From the NCBI GenBank assembly GCA_018821435.1, contig JAHJME010000017.1:62001-126000 (forward strand): a stretch of 64,000 nucleotides of DNA. The letters are read 5' to 3'. This DNA comes from Alphaproteobacteria bacterium (GTDB lineage: Bacteria > Pseudomonadota > Alphaproteobacteria > Caulobacterales > Caulobacteraceae). The position numbers were made by a program, and so were the translations under genes. Shown here in pieces: positions 62,641 through 64,000 of the stretch. The notes beneath the pieces are model-generated. The model made no database searches. It saw nothing but the letters and a program-made list of their open reading frames with translations, and was not told where the DNA came from. The first letter of the stretch is position 1. Every line of letters starts with the position of its first letter.

Positions 62641-63003
62641 ATGACCTCAACCTCCGTGGACACCATTCTTCTCGTGTGCAGCGATGAAGACTATTCCGTT
62701 AATCTGATCGGTAGCCTTCACGATATTGGCGCAAACGTCGTTGGACCCATTTCGCGGGGCGACGTCGCTTTGGCGCTCGCCGCGCAAATCTCGCCGAACC
62801 TTGCTATATTCGCGGACGAACCCGCGGGAGATCGCGACGCCGCCGGCTTGGCGAAAGAGCTGCACGACACCTGGGGCGTCCGGTCGTTGATCTTGGACCG
62901 GGCGATCCGGGACGTAGGCGAGCAACCCTGGTGGCCCGAGTCCGAAACCCTCGATCGGCTGATCGACGGCCTCGCCCACGCGGAGGCCTGGCGGGCGCAG
63001 TAA
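62641..63003 (+). CDS. Degenerate response-regulator receiver-like protein
   Basis: 120 aa. Receiver-like fold: VDTILLVCSDEDYSVNLIGS (acidic pocket DED kept), GANVVGPISRGDVALAL, then PNLAIFADEPAGDRDAAGLA where the phospho-acceptor Asp of beta-3 appears shifted or replaced by Ala, and LHDTWGVRSLILDRAI. The usual Lys of beta-5 is not obvious. Probably a phosphorylation-independent or altered receiver. The coding sequence is lower in GC than its neighbours in its first half. Confidence 0.7.
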   Translation: MTSTSVDTILLVCSDEDYSVNLIGSLHDIGANVVGPISRGDVALALAAQISPNLAIFADEPAGDRDAAGLAKELHDTWGVRSLILDRAIRDVGEQPWWPESETLDRLIDGLAHAEAWRAQ

Positions 63004-63031
63004 GGTTGAGTGGATCAGATTCCGTCAGGCG

Positions 63032-63361
63032 TTACATCGACCGTTCGCGTGGCTGAAGATGGGACAGGGGGCCGTCTGCCAGGAAGAACTGAGGGAAGAG
63101 GTCATCCCAGTTGGGATTGTCCCGCTCGATCAGGTTGATCTTCCATTCTCGCCGGTACTTCTTGAGGCGCTTCTCGCGATGGATGGCGGCCTCAATGCCA
63201 TCGTGTTCTTCGAACCAGACGAGCCGCTTGACGCCATAGTCTTTCGTGAAGCCGTCGCGGACTTCTTCTCGGTGCTGCCCGACCCTGCTGATGAGGTCAC
63301 TCGTCACGCCGATGTAGAGCGTCCCGTGTTTACGGCTGGCCATGATGTAGACCGCGTTCAA
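63032..63361 (-). CDS. GIY-YIG domain protein (UvrC/UPF0213-type)
   Basis: 109 aa from TTG 63361. The GIY-YIG core is present: NAVYIMASRKHGTLYIGVTS (VYI...YIG), RVGQHR with the catalytic Arg, and REKRLKKYRREWKINLIE carrying the later Glu. C-terminal tail NPNWDDLFPQ. Family members are small nucleases of unclear role, common in alphaproteobacteria. The start codon lies 22 bp from the arm of a long palindromic repeat (63383-63510). Confidence 0.85.
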   Translation of the reverse strand: MNAVYIMASRKHGTLYIGVTSDLISRVGQHREEVRDGFTKDYGVKRLVWFEEHDGIEAAIHREKRLKKYRREWKINLIERDNPNWDDLFPQFFLADGPLSHLQPRERSM

Positions 63362-63382
63362 GCGCCAACCCCCAAGATTGGA

Positions 63383-63510
63383 TCGTCATCGCCCGGCCTG
63401 TCCGGGCGACCCATGATCTCCGTGGTGACGAATGGAATGCGGCGGCAGCGCCGCGGTCAATCACCCTCTCCTGCGATCATGGGTGGCCCGGACAAGCCGG
63501 GCCATGACGA
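63383..63510. repeat. Long palindromic repeat, 36-bp arms
   Basis: Arms 63383-63418 and 63475-63510 are inverted copies matching at 33 of 36 positions, with an inner GCGGCGGCAGCGCCGCGG region in the 56-nt loop. The arms begin TCGTCAT on their own strand. It sits between the GIY-YIG gene and rpmI. Confidence 0.85.
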
Positions 63511-63531
63511 GCTTTGAGAGGGATGGATGAG

Positions 63532-63560
63532 TTGCATTTCTCTAGCCATTCCCGTATTAG
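63532..63560 (+). promoter_or_regulatory. Sigma-70-type promoter of rpmI-rplT
   Basis: TTGCAT (63532-63537), 17-nt spacer, TATTAG (63555-63560). Spacing and sequence are near consensus. Transcription would begin about 63567, giving a leader of some 84 nt. Confidence 0.65.
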
Positions 63561-63572
63561 CCCGCCCCTTCG

Positions 63573-63650
63573 GAACCGCCTGGCCCCAAGGCATGCCAGG
63601 GCGGTTCATCAACACGACCAGAGGACGGGGCCTTCGGGACCCGACGTGAA
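63573..63650 (+). promoter_or_regulatory. rpmI leader: two hairpins, one lying between Shine-Dalgarno and ATG
   Basis: Hairpin 1: GGAACCGCC-TGG (63573-63583) with CCA-G-GGCGGTTC (63596-63607). Hairpin 2 at 63626-63643: a CGGGGCC stem closed by a TTCG loop with one G-A mismatch. The only good Shine-Dalgarno, AGAGGA (63620-63625), is 25 nt from the ATG at 63651; folding hairpin 2 shortens this to about 7-8 nt. Confidence 0.6.
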
Positions 63651-63851
63651 ATGCCCAAACTGAAGACCAAGTCCGGCGTGAAGAAGCGCTTCAGGATGAC
63701 GGCGTCTGGTAAGCTGAAGGCCGGTGTGGCCGGCAAGCGCCACCGCCTGTCCAGCCACAACGCCAAGTACATCCGTCAGAACCGCGGCACCAAGGTGATG
63801 AGCGAAGCTGATACCAAGATCATCAAGCTTTGGCTCCCGTACGGCCTCTAG
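63651..63851 (+). CDS. rpmI: 50S ribosomal protein L35
   Basis: 66 aa, the family length. MPKLKTKSGVKKRFRMTASG then AGKRHRLSSHNAKYIRQNRG and KIIKLWLPYGL are diagnostic of bacterial L35. Followed by rplT after 13 bp. In this genome the operon is separated from infC by about 6 kb and has its own promoter. Confidence 0.98.
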   Translation: MPKLKTKSGVKKRFRMTASGKLKAGVAGKRHRLSSHNAKYIRQNRGTKVMSEADTKIIKLWLPYGL

Positions 63852-63864
63852 GAGAATCTGACAG

Positions 63865-64000
63865 ATGGCACGCGTAAAAAGGGGCGTCACCGCCCACGCC
63901 AAGCACAAGAAGGTTCTCGAGCAAGCCAAGGGCTTCTACGGGCGCCGCAAGAACACCATCCGCACCGCCAAGGCGGCCGTGGACAAGGCCGGCCAGTACG
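63865..64000 (+). CDS. rplT: 50S ribosomal protein L20, N-terminal part (runs off right edge)
   Basis: ATG at 63865 follows an AGGAGAA ribosome site. The 45 visible codons read [20 protein letters not shown], then [20 protein letters not shown] and KAGQY, the L20 N-terminal basic helix that binds 23S rRNA. L20 often autoregulates its operon by binding its mRNA; the rpmI leader hairpins are candidate targets. Confidence 0.97.

Overview
The window is chromosomal DNA of a high-GC alphaproteobacterium, most likely a member of the Caulobacteraceae (Caulobacter or Phenylobacterium). The evidence is a full-length GcrA (a cell-cycle regulator confined to Alphaproteobacteria) with a GANTC site and a DnaA-box-like site upstream, a long-form dCTP deaminase, a DUF2093 protein, many TonB-dependent receptors and transporters, a CAU-1-like B3 metallo-beta-lactamase and palindromic intergenic repeats of a kind I associate with this family. 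The family call is inference; no rRNA is present. There are no phage genes, transposases or CRISPR arrays.

Layout. Positions 1-7670 hold what looks like a catabolic island: TonB receptor (partial), LysR regulator, ABM-type monooxygenase, carboxymuconolactone-decarboxylase-like protein, spinster-type MFS transporter, VOC protein, WrbA-like quinone reductase, GlcG/HbpS-like protein and an alpha/beta hydrolase. After tRNA-Gly(CCC) come an HD-domain protein related to diiron oxygenases, a TraB/GumN protein, dcd, metZ, hslO, the translationally coupled argD-argF pair and a large TonB receptor (to 18.7 kb). Positions 18.9-22.7 kb are dense in regulators: a LysR-ArsR-ArsR overlapping operon, a DUF1440-like membrane protein facing an AraC regulator across a 2 x 20 bp direct repeat, and an Lrp/AsnC regulator. 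Then follow an ABC-2 permease, gcrA, xseA, DUF2093, an LpxL-like acyltransferase, an XRE regulator, hisN, an SCP2 protein with a lysophospholipase-like hydrolase carrying a histone-H1-like tail, two exported methyltransferase paralogues, an Hsp20 gene under a ROSE-like RNA thermometer, two pentapeptide-repeat proteins, a stand-alone RibD-type deaminase, an MFS/AraC pair and gpmA.

From 38.8 to 59.2 kb the theme is envelope sugar supply and glycan assembly: kdsD, a phosphomannomutase/phosphoglucomutase, UDP-glucose dehydrogenase, glmM and glmS (divergent), galU, a GT4 glycosyltransferase and GT9-type proteins. Embedded here is a tripartite EmrAB-NodT-type drug efflux operon divergent from its TetR regulator, with a perfect 9-1-9 palindrome between them. 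The right end carries infC (apparently starting at ATT behind a terminator-like hairpin), a B3 metallo-beta-lactamase, two overlapping MFS genes, an exported RidA protein, a degenerate receiver protein, a GIY-YIG protein beside a long palindrome, and rpmI-rplT running off the right edge.

The least explained items are the left catabolic island, the H1-tailed hydrolase, the paired exported SAM-methyltransferases, the three-regulator overlapping operon, and several RNA-level signals: the ROSE-like thermometer, the infC leader hairpin, the hairpin between Shine-Dalgarno and start codon of rpmI, and the hairpin covering the receiver-gene Shine-Dalgarno.
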